44,452 nucleotides of DNA, from IMG/VR virus record IMGVR_UViG_3300034198_013730, positions 1-44,452 of that record. The stretch is one strand, 5' to 3'. This document shows, piece after piece, positions 7,976 through 16,452 of this stretch (its first letter is position 1; each line of letters opens with the position of its first letter). The notes under the pieces were generated by a model, which worked only from the letters and a program-made list of their open reading frames with translations, had not been told where the DNA came from and did not search any database. Origin of the DNA: a virus. The translations under genes and the position numbers were made by a program.

Positions 7976-9705
7976 GTTGACACTTTCATAAATTCTATTA
8001 CCTCAAATGGTAGCCGAGTTCCACGCTTCATCTTGGTAGGCCATTGACGTTCGTCACGGGCTCCTCGGAAGTGCCTGACGTCATATACATATTGTCCCAC
8101 TGCTGCTGGGTCGGGAGTTAATGAAAGACCGAACTCTGGCCACCTAGACCATACGGCAGAACCGAAAGGGCGAAGGTCACGGTTTGACATCGTTGTCCCC
8201 AAAGGGGCATGGTGTTCCAGCCATAACGCACAGTTGTAGTTAGTGCGTAAGTCATCAAGATATCTCGCCACTTCCACAGCAATTGCTTCAGAAGTCCTGC
8301 CACCCGGGTCTACAAAAGACTTATACAGAGGACCCATCACTAGAAGTTCTGGCTGAACCTCATCCATTGCTTTCTCTAGAACCATCCTGTCGGAAGATTC
8401 AAGAAGGTTAAAGCCGTTGGGTTTAATAAGAATCTGTGCATCAACCTTTGTGTTGTAGTTGAGACGCTTAACTTCAGCAATGATATTTCTAGAACTGCGT
8501 CTAATAATCTTCTCTGGGTTCTCAAGGTCTACTGTCAGCGTGCGTATTGGCTTCATGCGTTGATAGGTGAATGGATGTATTCCTCCAGCAGAACATAATG
8601 CAACTTGACGGGCAAGCATTGTCTTTCCTACGCCTTCAGCGGCAACGATAATAACTCTCTCACCACGCTCTAATAGTCCTGGGATTACCCAATCGTAAGT
8701 ATCCCTATCAGCCTCTCCAATGAAATCTTCCCAAACAACAAGACGACCAAAGTCAACGGGTCGCTCAGAACGAACACTAGTAATAATTTGAGACGACTTT
8801 ACAACTAATTGCTCAGGAGTTAAGTCGGTGCGTAGTAGCAACTGGCTCAACTTGTTCGCTGCTTCACTAAATGGTGACACTACTGGCGGGACTATCTCTA
8901 CCGGTGTGTCTTCTTCAGGTAGTTCATCAAGTTCAACTAGTTCCGAGAGAGTTAGACCGCCAGCAATATGGTCACTAACATCCTTAAACTTTGGAGACAC
9001 CCATGCAGCAACATCGCATCCAGCGCTTGTTAGTTCAGCCATTACTTTATGAGCATGTGCTATTCCCGGCTCATCTCTATCAGCAATGATGTCTACCGTT
9101 GCTCCAGCAAGAGCATCTGTATGAATCTGTAGCCATTTTCCTGCTCCGTTAGGTGGAGTAGTAGCAACAAAACCCATCTGAGTAAGAGTGTCTGCGTCTT
9201 TCTCTCCCTCTACCAACCAAATAGGAACACCATCTGCTTTGGCTTTAAGAACTGATGGAAGATTATAAAGAACCTTGGGGGTATCTTCAAGTTTGTAGTC
9301 CCATTCGTCTTTCTTGCCAGTAGGGCGACGCTGCAGAAACTTCTTCTTACCTTCGGAAGTTATATATCTACACTTCTGAAACAATAATGTGCCATGTTCG
9401 TCAATGTAGTCATAAGTCTTAGTAAGGGTGTTCTTTTCTTTCTTTTCACTCTTATCGTTCTTTGGAGCAAAGAGTGCGCTTATGGGTAAATCAACGGCCT
9501 CACAAATCTGTTTAGCACTACATGGTGAACCACGATGACAAGTAACAAGTATGTTTCCATTGCGCTCATCTTCTGATATCGCTAGAGAAGGATTATCGTC
9601 ATCATTCCTACATGGACACCGTGCTTCCCATCCATTAGGAGTGTCATGTACTCCATTGAGTCTGGACAAGAACTCCTGTGTATGTTCGTAGGCAGGAGAA
9701 CTCAT
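7972..9705 (-). CDS. TOPRIM primase / RecA-like ATPase (replicative primase-helicase type), 577 aa
   Basis: A CHC2-like zinc module is seen at C30, C32, C56/H57 and C62. A TOPRIM domain follows, with E166 in WLVEGEKDAD and ADRDEPG at 208-214. The C-terminal half is a RecA/AAA_25-like ATPase with Walker A AAEGVGKT (355-362) and a Walker B-like LLVMGPLY. This order is that of phage primase or primase-helicase proteins that prime and unwind DNA at the fork. Coupled to WhiB upstream and the HTH gene downstream by 4-base overlaps. Confidence 0.85.
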   Translation of the reverse strand: MSSPAYEHTQEFLSRLNGVHDTPNGWEARCPCRNDDDNPSLAISEDERNGNILVTCHRGSPCSAKQICEAVDLPISALFAPKNDKSEKKEKNTLTKTYDYIDEHGTLLFQKCRYITSEGKKKFLQRRPTGKKDEWDYKLEDTPKVLYNLPSVLKAKADGVPIWLVEGEKDADTLTQMGFVATTPPNGAGKWLQIHTDALAGATVDIIADRDEPGIAHAHKVMAELTSAGCDVAAWVSPKFKDVSDHIAGGLTLSELVELDELPEEDTPVEIVPPVVSPFSEAANKLSQLLLRTDLTPEQLVVKSSQIITSVRSERPVDFGRLVVWEDFIGEADRDTYDWVIPGLLERGERVIIVAAEGVGKTMLARQVALCSAGGIHPFTYQRMKPIRTLTVDLENPEKIIRRSSRNIIAEVKRLNYNTKVDAQILIKPNGFNLLESSDRMVLEKAMDEVQPELLVMGPLYKSFVDPGGRTSEAIAVEVARYLDDLRTNYNCALWLEHHAPLGTTMSNRDLRPFGSAVWSRWPEFGLSLTPDPAAVGQYVYDVRHFRGARDERQWPTKMKRGTRLPFEVIEFMKVST

Positions 9706-10037
9706 TTATTACCTAATACCAATCCATTAGCATTACGCAGTCCTATGCCACTGAAGTTAATCCGACCATCACGAGAAAGAAATATGTTTTTACGTGAGCG
9801 CAGATGTGCTCGTTGTTCTTCATCAAGGCCACCCCATATACCCCACGGTTCGTGACGTAACGAGTATTCCAAACACTCGACCTTTGACTTGCAGCAGTTG
9901 CATATCTCTACTGCTTTTTTAACATTCAGTTTTACAGCGGCCAGTTCGTTTTTCTGTAATCCATAATAAGTGGGAAACCACCAATCAACTGGGTTCCCCT
10001 TGCAGTCACCATCTTCAGGTGCAAATTCTCCAGCCAC
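9702..10037 (-). CDS. WhiB-family Fe-S transcription factor, 111 aa
   Basis: Four cluster-ligand cysteines (C12, C46, C49, C55) and the GIWGG turn (66-70) identify a Wbl protein, a family restricted to actinobacteria and their phages. Wbl proteins bind a 4Fe-4S cluster and the primary sigma factor to change promoter choice. A basic RSRK segment follows the turn. It sits in front of the primase; a second WhiB lies at 39270. Confidence 0.92.
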   Translation of the reverse strand: MAGEFAPEDGDCKGNPVDWWFPTYYGLQKNELAAVKLNVKKAVEICNCCKSKVECLEYSLRHEPWGIWGGLDEEQRAHLRSRKNIFLSRDGRINFSGIGLRNANGLVLGNK

Positions 10038-10052
10038 ATACCCTCCCAGTTG

Positions 10053-10475
10053 TTACGCTTGCGTGCGTCCCGCAATCATACGTGCTTCGTAAGCAGAAAG
10101 AAACACCAACACGTGTTGTACTTCTAATTTTCCACCAACATCTTTTACAACAATATCAACTGCTTCTATGTTTACTTTGAGAGCGTTTGATATTGATGCA
10201 CGAAGAGACTGAACATCATGTTCGTAATTTGCAGTGTTAACTTCTTCACGAACGCGCAATGGTGCTTGTACTAATGCAAGCATTTCTTGTTCTTTAGATT
10301 CTGCCCTAAGACACCACGCACATGCAAGTTTTGGCGCTCTTGATGCTCTTGGTCGTATCTCAATGTGACCACACGATAAAACATGATGATATTCAATGTT
10401 CCCCCATGTACCAACTTTTTTGATTTGTACTATTTCTTTTCGTGGAGAACGTCTATGTTCTGTTGAGCCGGCCAT
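10053..10475 (-). CDS. Hypothetical protein with CGH...C-x2-C motif, 140 aa
   Basis: Residues 35-55 contain SCGH and CAWC, a likely zinc knuckle set between basic N-terminal residues and a C-terminal alpha/beta region. Family not recognised. There is no clear ribosome site before the ATG at 10475. A bidirectional terminator separates it from SSB, so it probably has its own transcript. Confidence 0.75.
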   Translation of the reverse strand: MAGSTEHRRSPRKEIVQIKKVGTWGNIEYHHVLSCGHIEIRPRASRAPKLACAWCLRAESKEQEMLALVQAPLRVREEVNTANYEHDVQSLRASISNALKVNIEAVDIVVKDVGGKLEVQHVLVFLSAYEARMIAGRTQA

Positions 10476-10501
10476 GCAACAACATTACTTCATGGGTAAA
10501 T

Positions 10502-10538
10502 AAAAAAGACCCACCCATGATTAGGGCGGGTCTTTTTA
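10502..10538. terminator. Bidirectional intrinsic terminator
   Basis: AAAAAGACCCACCC pairs with GGCGGGTCTTTTT across an 8-nt loop, with A and T tracts on both sides. It ends the SSB transcript on the minus strand. Confidence 0.85.
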
Positions 10539-10584
10539 TCTTTAGAGTTAATATTGTGTACCAATGGCAACTCTTAAGAATTTG

Positions 10585-11031
10585 CTAGAACGGTTCGTCC
10601 TCTGGTGCTCCAACTGATGCTGGTGCACGGCGCTTTGCTGCTGCTGGACGCTGTTGTGCCGGCGAATCACCTTGTGTGCGCTTCTTGCGTTCGAATGATT
10701 CGATAGAACGTGTTTGGATACCGATGGAATCAGCAACCAACTCTACGGTTGAACGCTTATTGCCTTCTTTATCTTCCCATGAACGTTGCTCAAGACGACC
10801 AGTCACGATGACTCCAACGCCCTTTTCAAGCACTGACGCTGTATCTTCAGCAAGGAATCGCCATGCGACTACGTTGAAGAACGATGCCTTCTCTTGCTTC
10901 TCACCTGAAGCATCTGTGTATGAGTAATTGGCAGCCATGCTAAAAGACAACTTACCAATTCCGCTAGTGGTGTATGTCAACTCAGGGTCCTGTGTGACAT
11001 TGCCGGTTATTGTTGCGGGTGATTGTGACAT
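10585..11031 (-). CDS. ssb: Single-stranded DNA-binding protein, 148 aa
   Basis: OB-fold SSB: N-terminal TITGNVTQDPEL, then FFNVVAWRFLAED and VIVTGRLEQRSWED. The linker is Gln/Ala/Pro-rich and the end is the acidic EDEPF tip that recruits replication partners. Length fits bacterial and phage SSBs. AGAAGG is well placed before the ATG. It binds exposed ssDNA at the replication fork together with the primase-ATPase encoded just downstream. Confidence 0.95.
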   Translation of the reverse strand: MSQSPATITGNVTQDPELTYTTSGIGKLSFSMAANYSYTDASGEKQEKASFFNVVAWRFLAEDTASVLEKGVGVIVTGRLEQRSWEDKEGNKRSTVELVADSIGIQTRSIESFERKKRTQGDSPAQQRPAAAKRRAPASVGAPEDEPF

Positions 11032-11063
11032 TATGTACCTTCTATTCTCGTGTATCCCGTATG

Positions 11064-11092
11064 TTGAACTCTAGTATCAATACTGATAGATT
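11064..11092 (+). promoter_or_regulatory. Promoter for leaderless gene 11100
   Basis: TTGAAC, 17-bp spacer, TAGATT; the ATG follows after 7 nt. It lacks the ATAGCC spacer core of the later promoter family. Confidence 0.6.
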
Positions 11093-11099
11093 GCAACTC

Positions 11100-11363
11100 A
11101 TGAACAACCCTTTTGAAAAGCGTGCCGAAATCAATGAATACATAGCAGAAATGCTCATGAACATGACTGACCCAGATGATGTGGGCCCCGGTCAAGAAGA
11201 AGAGTTCATGGATAACTTCAGGGTTCTAGCCCTTCATTTGCTTGGTTCTCTGCAGTTTACGGCTATTTCCGAGGATGAAAATGGCATTATTACTGCAACT
11301 ATTCAACCTATGGACCAAAAAGAATATATGAAAAAAATTATTGATGGGGATGACATTTTCTAG
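11100..11363 (+). CDS. Hypothetical acidic protein, 87 aa
   Basis: Acidic, helical N-terminus (FEKRAEINEYIAEMLMNM) and a short beta-rich C-terminus; family not recognised. The ATG lies 7 nt after a TAGATT -10 and has no ribosome site, so the message is probably leaderless. It is divergent from ssb. A hairpin with a T-run follows its stop. Confidence 0.75.
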   Translation: MNNPFEKRAEINEYIAEMLMNMTDPDDVGPGQEEEFMDNFRVLALHLLGSLQFTAISEDENGIITATIQPMDQKEYMKKIIDGDDIF

Positions 11364-11384
11364 CCCTTTATTTGCAAGGGTTTC
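11364..11384 (+). terminator. Short terminator hairpin
   Basis: CCCTT, a 7-nt loop, AAGGG, then TTTC, directly after the TAG at 11361. A second weak CCC/GGG hairpin follows at about 11405-11425. Confidence 0.45.
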
Positions 11385-11433
11385 ATAAAATTAATCCCAT
11401 ATAACCCTTTGTTTATAGGGGTTTTAGGTATGG

Positions 11434-11461
11434 TTGACGTTCGGTTGCTGTTTGATAAACT
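11434..11461 (+). promoter_or_regulatory. Candidate promoter for the muralytic gene
   Basis: TTGACG, 16-bp spacer, TAAACT, leaving a leader of about 75 nt before the TTG start. The leader shows no clear riboswitch. Confidence 0.5.
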
Positions 11462-11544
11462 GGTACTACTCAATAAGTGAGCCGACATAGGCAGACAATT
11501 ACTAACAGGTCTGTTGCCTTATCCGCCGAACATAGGAGAAACCC

Positions 11545-12483
11545 TTGAAAAACCCCGTACGCCTTTTGGCTATATCCCTATCTATCCTTTCCATAATTGG
11601 ACCGATGACAAAAGCCGAGGCTACGGATTCAACTCCGATAGTTGTAACAACATCCACTGCCGACGTGCAGCCGGTGAGTCCCGCTATGCAAAACAAAGTT
11701 AAACAGATGACGCTGAGTACAATGAACCCCGAACTCGTTACTCAGTTGCGTTCACATAAGGGCGGTTCTATTGCCTTTTGGGAAGCAGTGTCTTGGTGTG
11801 AAACCAATCACGATTGGACTAACGGTGGATATTTTTCTGGTGGGTTAGGTATGGCTCAATCAGTATGGGAAGGTTATGGCGGTCGTGAGTTTTCTAAGTC
11901 ACCGAAGAAAGCAACCAAAGAAGAACAAATAATTGTTGCTAATCGCATGGCGTTCTTTGGGTATCAAACCAAAAACGTATTTAGAACCATGGATGACAAA
12001 ATAAACAACAGACCTTTCTTTAGACCTGCTGTTGGTTGGCGTAGTGCAAGCAACTGGGGCAAGCACTGTGTTAACTGGAAAACACGCAAGCCGAATCACC
12101 TCAAGTTTACAGAGTCAAAACCAATGGTGCATAAAAATAAAGTTTCTATAATGAGTCTTAAAGTAAATAAGAGTTGCCCTCAATGGGAAACAGAACTTAA
12201 AACACATGGGTTACCTGTGAAGAAGTTTTCATATATTGCATGGAGAGAGTCCCGCTGCACCCCTTCAGCAGTCTCCAAACTAAACTCAAATCGCACAAGA
12301 GATTACGGGTTAGTGCAGATTAATAGTTCTTGGAAGAAAGTGACAGCCAAAGTATGCCACTCTAAGTATGGAGACATGAAAGCCTTGCTTGTTGTTTCTT
12401 GCAACTTAAAGGTTGCCAAGTGGCTCCTTGAGAATACTTCTTCGGGTATAGGTAACTGGTCTACTAGTAGCGGTAATAACTGA
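11545..12483 (+). CDS. Secreted Rpf/lysozyme-like peptidoglycan hydrolase, 312 aa
   Basis: TTG start with AGGAG 6 nt upstream. Residues 1-26 form a Sec signal peptide ending AEA. The first domain (about 75-180) has the transglycosylase/Rpf layout FWEAVSWCETN, with E86 the likely catalytic acid. A second lysozyme-like domain has YIAWRESRC (E235) and DYGLVQINSSW. Two muralytic domains in one secreted protein would cut glycan strands of the host wall, at entry or lysis. It sits before thyX, away from the right-hand lysis cassette, so it may be a second or exported lysin. Confidence 0.82.
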   Translation: MKNPVRLLAISLSILSIIGPMTKAEATDSTPIVVTTSTADVQPVSPAMQNKVKQMTLSTMNPELVTQLRSHKGGSIAFWEAVSWCETNHDWTNGGYFSGGLGMAQSVWEGYGGREFSKSPKKATKEEQIIVANRMAFFGYQTKNVFRTMDDKINNRPFFRPAVGWRSASNWGKHCVNWKTRKPNHLKFTESKPMVHKNKVSIMSLKVNKSCPQWETELKTHGLPVKKFSYIAWRESRCTPSAVSKLNSNRTRDYGLVQINSSWKKVTAKVCHSKYGDMKALLVVSCNLKVAKWLLENTSSGIGNWSTSSGNN

Positions 12484-12490
12484 CACTTGC

Positions 12491-12496
12491 TAGTAT
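12491..12496 (+). promoter_or_regulatory. -10 box TAGTAT for leaderless thyX
   Basis: TAGTAT lies exactly 6 nt before the thyX ATG; no convincing -35 is seen 17 bp upstream. Confidence 0.45.
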
Positions 12497-12502
12497 TCCA
12501 TT

Positions 12503-13186
12503 ATGGATTCAAACTATGTAGATGTACTTGATGGCTTCGTCCGTCTAGATGATTCAATGGTCAGCGACCTCTCTGTTGTCAACTCGGCACGGGTGTCGTT
12601 TGGAAAGACATCAGACGAACTAGACGATGCTGGTATTGGCCTAATAAACTTCTTGATGCGTGAGCGACATGGAACACCTTTTGAGCACAACGCTTTCAGG
12701 TTCCACATTAAGTGTCCTGTGTTTGTTGCTCGTGAATGGTTCCGTCACCGTATTGGTTCTTTCAATGAGTTCTCCGCCCGCTACTCGGAAGTTCCGAACG
12801 AGTTCCACGTACCAGATGTTGAGCATGTTCGCCGTCAGACAGGAAAACCTGGTGCTTACCTGTTTGAGCAGATGCCTAAAGAAGATGCCGAGAGCGTGGT
12901 TGACATCATTAGTGAAGCAAATCAGTTCGCCTATGGTGCTTACCTTGACCTGCTTGAAGCGGGTGTCGCTAAAGAACTGGCCCGCACCATTCTGCCTATG
13001 TCCATGTATACACAGTTCTACTGGACTGTTAATGCGAGGGCTTTGATGAACTTCTTATCTTTACGTACGCATTCTACTGCACAAGAAGAAATACGTCAAT
13101 ACGCACATGTAATTGAGGATATCTTTGCTGAATCTATGCCTGTAACTTACGAGGCGTGGGTTGTTAACGCAAAAGTCTGCCCTTGA
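12503..13186 (+). CDS. thyX: Flavin-dependent thymidylate synthase, 227 aa
   Basis: Carries the ThyX signature RHR-x2-S-x-NE-x-S-x-RY at residues 81-94 and the downstream LRTH...AQEEIR region. ThyX makes dTMP from dUMP with FAD, NADPH and methylene-tetrahydrofolate, raising the thymidine supply for phage DNA synthesis. Full length for the family. The start is ATG 6 nt after a TAGTAT box, consistent with a leaderless message. The next gene overlaps its stop. Confidence 0.97.
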   Translation: MDSNYVDVLDGFVRLDDSMVSDLSVVNSARVSFGKTSDELDDAGIGLINFLMRERHGTPFEHNAFRFHIKCPVFVAREWFRHRIGSFNEFSARYSEVPNEFHVPDVEHVRRQTGKPGAYLFEQMPKEDAESVVDIISEANQFAYGAYLDLLEAGVAKELARTILPMSMYTQFYWTVNARALMNFLSLRTHSTAQEEIRQYAHVIEDIFAESMPVTYEAWVVNAKVCP

Positions 13187-13413
13187 TGTGGTCTTGGCTA
13201 CTTAGTGGTCTGGGTGTCACGGGACTCTGGCTCGTCGGAAAGAAGCACTGGTGGGCTTGGGGCATTGCTTTCACTAACGAGTGCTTGTGGATGGTCTACG
13301 CAATCGTCACCAAACAGTATGGATTCATCTTTGGAGCACTTGCTTACGGTTGTGTTCATGCAAAAAATGGAATACAATGGCGTAATGATTCTACATTCAA
13401 AGAAAAAACTTGA
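13186..13413 (+). CDS. Small membrane protein, 75 aa
   Basis: Two to three hydrophobic helices rich in Trp and Gly (LLSGLGVTGLWLVG, WWAWGIAFTNECLWMVYAIV, FIFGALAYG), then a polar tail. It resembles small phage membrane proteins of the PnuC-like hydrophobic type but is much shorter than PnuC. ATG overlaps the thyX TGA (TGATG); TTG 13183 is an alternative. Confidence 0.75.
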   Translation: MWSWLLSGLGVTGLWLVGKKHWWAWGIAFTNECLWMVYAIVTKQYGFIFGALAYGCVHAKNGIQWRNDSTFKEKT

Positions 13414-13528
13414 CATTATTGCTCGCTCACTGACTCGTTGCGGTATCCCTTTATGGCACGGCATGCCTGAAATGATTGTCAAAGACCTCAAAGCAAATGG
13501 TTATGTCATTAAAAAGAAGCGTAAGTGA
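13385..13528 (+). CDS. Small basic hypothetical protein, 47 aa
   Basis: MILHSKKKLDIIARSL... ends in KKKRK, suggesting nucleic-acid contact. It overlaps the membrane gene by 29 bases; a longer start at ATG 13367 is possible, and neither has a strong ribosome site. The stop overlaps the next GTG (GTGA), which supports expression as part of the thyX operon. Confidence 0.6.
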   Translation: MILHSKKKLDIIARSLTRCGIPLWHGMPEMIVKDLKANGYVIKKKRK

Positions 13529-13707
13529 GTCGCAAATCTCTTACCGATACATGGGGTGTTGAAGTAATCCTTTCCTGCAAATGTGGAGAAGTACCATCAC
13601 ACGCAATGGACTGGCGGCCGGCCAGATGCCCCGTGTGTCGAGAGACCATGGAGGTCGTTGTTCAAAACCACGACAAATATTATGGAGCAAACAATGGAAA
13701 TGCCTGA
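13525..13707 (+). CDS. Zinc-finger-like protein, 60 aa
   Basis: Contains C-x-C at residues 19-21 and C-x2-C (CPVC), with H26 between, a rubredoxin/zinc-ribbon pattern. GTG start overlaps the previous stop by 4 bases. Family not recognised. Confidence 0.72.
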   Translation: MSRKSLTDTWGVEVILSCKCGEVPSHAMDWRPARCPVCRETMEVVVQNHDKYYGANNGNA

Positions 13708-14056
13708 CCTTCCACCTGAAGAAAAAGCAATAGAACAACGTAGAGTTTTAAAATGGTGGATTCAACACAGCCATGTCCAGGAGGACAAGATTGAAGCGAT
13801 GCGTCAGAGTATGCGTGAGATGCTTCCGATTGTGATGAAGTATTACTCCGAGGAAATCTGGTGTGCTGGTTGGATGCAGAACCTAGAAGGCTTGCTTACT
13901 AACGAAAATCGCTCCTCCCGCGTTGGTGATATAGCACGTGCAGCGGGACTTCTCGGAGAGATTCCTTTCTGGGACGATAATTCTCCCGAAGATGAGGACG
14001 GAATGAATATCGGATGGCGCAACTATCCATTAGAGGAACAAAAAGACCTCAATTAA
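13694..14056 (+). CDS. Hypothetical protein, 120 aa
   Basis: Acidic helical protein with two Trp-rich patches (LKWWIQHS, EEIWCAGWMQNLE). GGAG lies 7 nt before ATG 13694, which decides the start. Last gene of the thyX operon; its end overlaps the convergent gene by 8 bases. No domain recognised. Confidence 0.78.
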   Translation: MEMPDLPPEEKAIEQRRVLKWWIQHSHVQEDKIEAMRQSMREMLPIVMKYYSEEIWCAGWMQNLEGLLTNENRSSRVGDIARAAGLLGEIPFWDDNSPEDEDGMNIGWRNYPLEEQKDLN

Positions 14057-14405
14057 AGTTCTTACCCCAGAAATTATCTTTAGTAAAAGGTTGCTTTAAC
14101 CCTTTATAGACTGTAGTCTGAAGGTATGGATAAGGAAGTTCTTCAGTACGACCAAGAGAAATCATCGATTTTTCGTACACTTCCCAACTAACTGGTTGCG
14201 GTAAAGTTCCACACGGGTACTTAGCATCTTCGGTTGTCAATAACACTTTGCAATCAGAACAGCGAGTTTCCTCTACATTCTCTCTCGGAGAGATGAAGAC
14301 GGGGAATTGCTTCCAGTTGTGACCCAAGAAGTTCTTTTGCTCTTGATTGACCGTTCCATCAAATGGGGGTGTCCATTCTTGGTAAGCCCACCAGCGAATA
14401 CTCAT
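14049..14405 (-). CDS. Hypothetical protein with C-x2-C...YPCG motif, 118 aa
   Basis: Trp-rich N-terminus and RCSDCK...KYPCG near residues 48-66. The same C-x2-C...YPCG...P pattern is in the 60-aa protein at 19574, so the two are likely paralogous metal-binding modules. It overlaps the upstream gene by 4 bases and the convergent gene by 8. Confidence 0.75.
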   Translation of the reverse strand: MSIRWWAYQEWTPPFDGTVNQEQKNFLGHNWKQFPVFISPRENVEETRCSDCKVLLTTEDAKYPCGTLPQPVSWEVYEKSMISLGRTEELPYPYLQTTVYKGLKQPFTKDNFWGKNFN

Positions 14406-14818
14406 TTTGCAGACTCCTGAGCCCCGTCGCTAACAATTTCATCAACAATCAACTTGGCATATTTTTTGCGTAAACGCCACAGTTTTGTATTCATTTCAGC
14501 CATCGCCTTAGTATAGCGAGCCTTCTTGGCTATCTGAGCGTCATAAATGCCGTACTTGGTGAAAGCAATGTCCTCTAGGTCAGGGGATTCAAAGAGAATA
14601 TCGGAAATCCATTCACCCTTTTTATCCAAAGCAACCATCAACTCGCATAAGCCTTCTGCCCCAAACTCGTCATAGATTCTTCCAGCGACCACATCACAAA
14701 ATGCCTTACGGTACAAACCCTCTGCAAGGGCAGCGGAACTCATAAAGGTACTTATGAACTCAGCCAGCACTTCTGGCGGGACTTCAACGTCGTCAAAATC
14801 TTCTTCGTTCGGCTCCAT
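14402..14818 (-). CDS. Hypothetical helical protein, 138 aa
   Basis: Strongly acidic first 20 residues, then an all-helical region ending in a basic segment (LWRLRKKYAKL). AGAAGGGG precedes the ATG. Family not recognised. Cotranscribed with the downstream YPCG protein by an ATGA overlap. Confidence 0.78.
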   Translation of the reverse strand: MEPNEEDFDDVEVPPEVLAEFISTFMSSAALAEGLYRKAFCDVVAGRIYDEFGAEGLCELMVALDKKGEWISDILFESPDLEDIAFTKYGIYDAQIAKKARYTKAMAEMNTKLWRLRKKYAKLIVDEIVSDGAQESAK

Positions 14819-14866
14819 ATGTTGCCCCCTTCTAATTGGGTGAACTAATTATCTCACCCGCCTGTG

Positions 14867-15892
14867 TCAAAGCAGGGAAAGGATTCTTGCTTCTGCTTCT
14901 ATCTTCTTGCGTGATACCCATGAATTGAGGTCCATTGAAGACATTGCTCTATCATCTTTAGTTCCAGCACGGTAATGGTCTAAGTATTCGGCTATTGCGT
15001 TATATGTAGACCAGCCGTTGAGACCGTAACCGCCAGCATTCTTTTTGTTGAGGTAGAGGCCCCGAACAGCCAGGTGCACTTCTTCACGGTTCTTCATCTG
15101 ACGTTCCGTTTCTCCGCTCTTTTTGGGGAATACGGAGTTAATTACTTTGTCAAGTTGAGGTGAACTTGCAGGCACAGAAATACTGAGCATTTTTTCTGCA
15201 ATATTCTTAAAGTTGGTTGCCCATTCAGTTGAGATGTTTAATACTGCTTGCGCATCATCAATAACCGAATCGGCATTACGTGTGTGTCGTGCGGTGAAGA
15301 CGCGGGACGCCTGACCCATCCCCATGATTACTGTGTTCTTACAAACAGCACGGATAGATGTGTTCGCATAAGTAATGGCTGTTTTGCCGTCATGACCGTT
15401 ACGCACGAGTAGATATCTGTCAATCTTATCCCCAACCCCATTTGGGTCAATAACAAGCGAGCCAAGGTCTAGTGATGAAAAGAACTCACGACCACCATTT
15501 AGAACCCCACAAGTATCTACGATTGCGTCGCCGCTCGATGCCCCGACAATCGCCAGAGCACGTTCCAAGCATTCACGGTTTTGTTGGACTACAAACCTTG
15601 TTCCAACTGTGGCTAAACCATCAAATGTCCCATCGGGGTTGACCCTGATTGTTGCCCTGCTGTCATCTACAAATACTGGCGTTCCATTCGGGTTGAGGAT
15701 AAAATTGCCTGAATCGTCTACCGCTGCCACGCGGGACAGTACAACGTCAAAATCCGCCTGAGCGGCTTCCAGCATCGCCTCTACTGTTTGCAAGCCCTTC
15801 ATCGGCTTCCCAAGCCTGTGCCACGGCACCTCACGGTCGGCATACGCCATTCTTGCTGCTCCGTTTGCGCTCATCTCTATTTCGTGTGCCAT
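14867..15892 (-). CDS. DUF932 (plasmid/phage-like) protein, 341 aa
   Basis: The start is set at ATG 15892 because AAAGGTAGAGG precedes it and the product opens with the family pattern: M-A-H-E-I, then PWHRLG near residue 26. Later blocks (NRECLERAL, SIRAVCKNT, WSTYNAIAEYLDH) match DUF932 proteins of phages and plasmids. The biochemical role is not established; the family is often seen near plasmid/phage maintenance genes. An operator-like site overlaps its leader. Confidence 0.88.
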   Translation of the reverse strand: MAHEIEMSANGAARMAYADREVPWHRLGKPMKGLQTVEAMLEAAQADFDVVLSRVAAVDDSGNFILNPNGTPVFVDDSRATIRVNPDGTFDGLATVGTRFVVQQNRECLERALAIVGASSGDAIVDTCGVLNGGREFFSSLDLGSLVIDPNGVGDKIDRYLLVRNGHDGKTAITYANTSIRAVCKNTVIMGMGQASRVFTARHTRNADSVIDDAQAVLNISTEWATNFKNIAEKMLSISVPASSPQLDKVINSVFPKKSGETERQMKNREEVHLAVRGLYLNKKNAGGYGLNGWSTYNAIAEYLDHYRAGTKDDRAMSSMDLNSWVSRKKIEAEARILSLL

Positions 15893-15907
15893 GCCTCTAC
15901 CTTTTTG

Positions 15908-15919
15908 GATAAATCTAAC
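15908..15919. promoter_or_regulatory. Operator-like GATAAATCTAAC
   Basis: Copy of the GATAAATYTATC element 16 bp upstream of the DUF932 start, in the position of an operator overlapping a leader. Confidence 0.35.
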
Positions 15920-16014
15920 TAAACGCATAGTAGAGCACAGACCTTCTTTTGTGGGGAGGTTTTACGTGCTACTGGGTGCCCCGGGTTTTAACGTGGCGAG
16001 ATGAATCGGGGAAT

Positions 16015-16047
16015 ACAAAAGCCCCCGTCGGAGGGCAACGGGGGCTT
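16015..16047 (-). terminator. Intrinsic terminator
   Basis: GCCCCCGT pairs with ACGGGGGC, with TTTTGTATT following on the minus strand. It ends the 16068-16199 transcript. Confidence 0.8.
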
Positions 16048-16067
16048 CGTGTGGATTGTGGGGAGGG

Positions 16068-16199
16068 TTATTCTTCTTCCCACAAATGTAGTTTATCGTC
16101 AATGCACTGCATGTCGTAAACTAACCACGTTTGGTAAGTGATACCGCACTTGCAAGTTTCTTCGCAATCAATTTTCACGTTTGTCTCCTCTCCACTCAT
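16068..16199 (-). CDS. 43-aa Cys-rich protein, leaderless
   Basis: ATG lies exactly 6 nt after the TAAGAT -10. The product has C12, C16 and C18 (DCEETCKCG) and an acidic end, so metal binding is possible. Its first 15 bases encode MSGEE and are shared with the gene at 19346; they read as a Shine-Dalgarno GGAGAGGAG for an internal GTG at codon 8. Either start could be used. Confidence 0.7.
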   Translation of the reverse strand: MSGEETNVKIDCEETCKCGITYQTWLVYDMQCIDDKLHLWEEE

Positions 16200-16205
16200 A
16201 ATTTC

Positions 16206-16234
16206 ATCTTATCTGCTATTAAGGGTAAAAGCAA
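16206..16234 (-). promoter_or_regulatory. ATAGCC-family promoter (variant ATAGCA)
   Basis: TTGCTT, 17-bp spacer with AATAGCA, TAAGAT; drives the 43-aa gene. Confidence 0.8.
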
Positions 16235-16236
16235 CC

Positions 16237-16320
16237 TTAACGGCTCCATTCTTTTACGTGCTTGTGAATGCTGATAAGTACCGTTAATGCCATAATGCTG
16301 ATGATGATTATTTCTTCCAT
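16237..16320 (-). CDS. 27-aa membrane peptide, leaderless
   Basis: ATG 6 nt after the TAGTAT -10. The sequence is an acidic start (MEE), a hydrophobic run (IIIISIMALTVLIS), and a basic end (IHKHVKEWSR): a minimal single-pass membrane peptide. The stop sits next to the -35 of the next promoter. No family known; its dedicated promoter argues that it is real. Confidence 0.6.
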   Translation of the reverse strand: MEEIIIISIMALTVLISIHKHVKEWSR

Positions 16321-16326
16321 ACACCC

Positions 16327-16355
16327 ATACTATGGGCTATTAAGAGTAAAAACAA
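16327..16355 (-). promoter_or_regulatory. ATAGCC-family promoter
   Basis: TTGTTT, 17-bp spacer with AATAGCC, TAGTAT; drives the 27-aa membrane peptide. TGACAAAAGTCA lies just upstream. Confidence 0.8.
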
Positions 16356-16452
16356 CCTTTATGACAAAAGTCACATATTTCTCAGGAAATGTTATTGTTT
16401 CTGGCACCAGACCCGGGGCTAGGAACGCCCGGACGTAAGATGAAAAAAACTT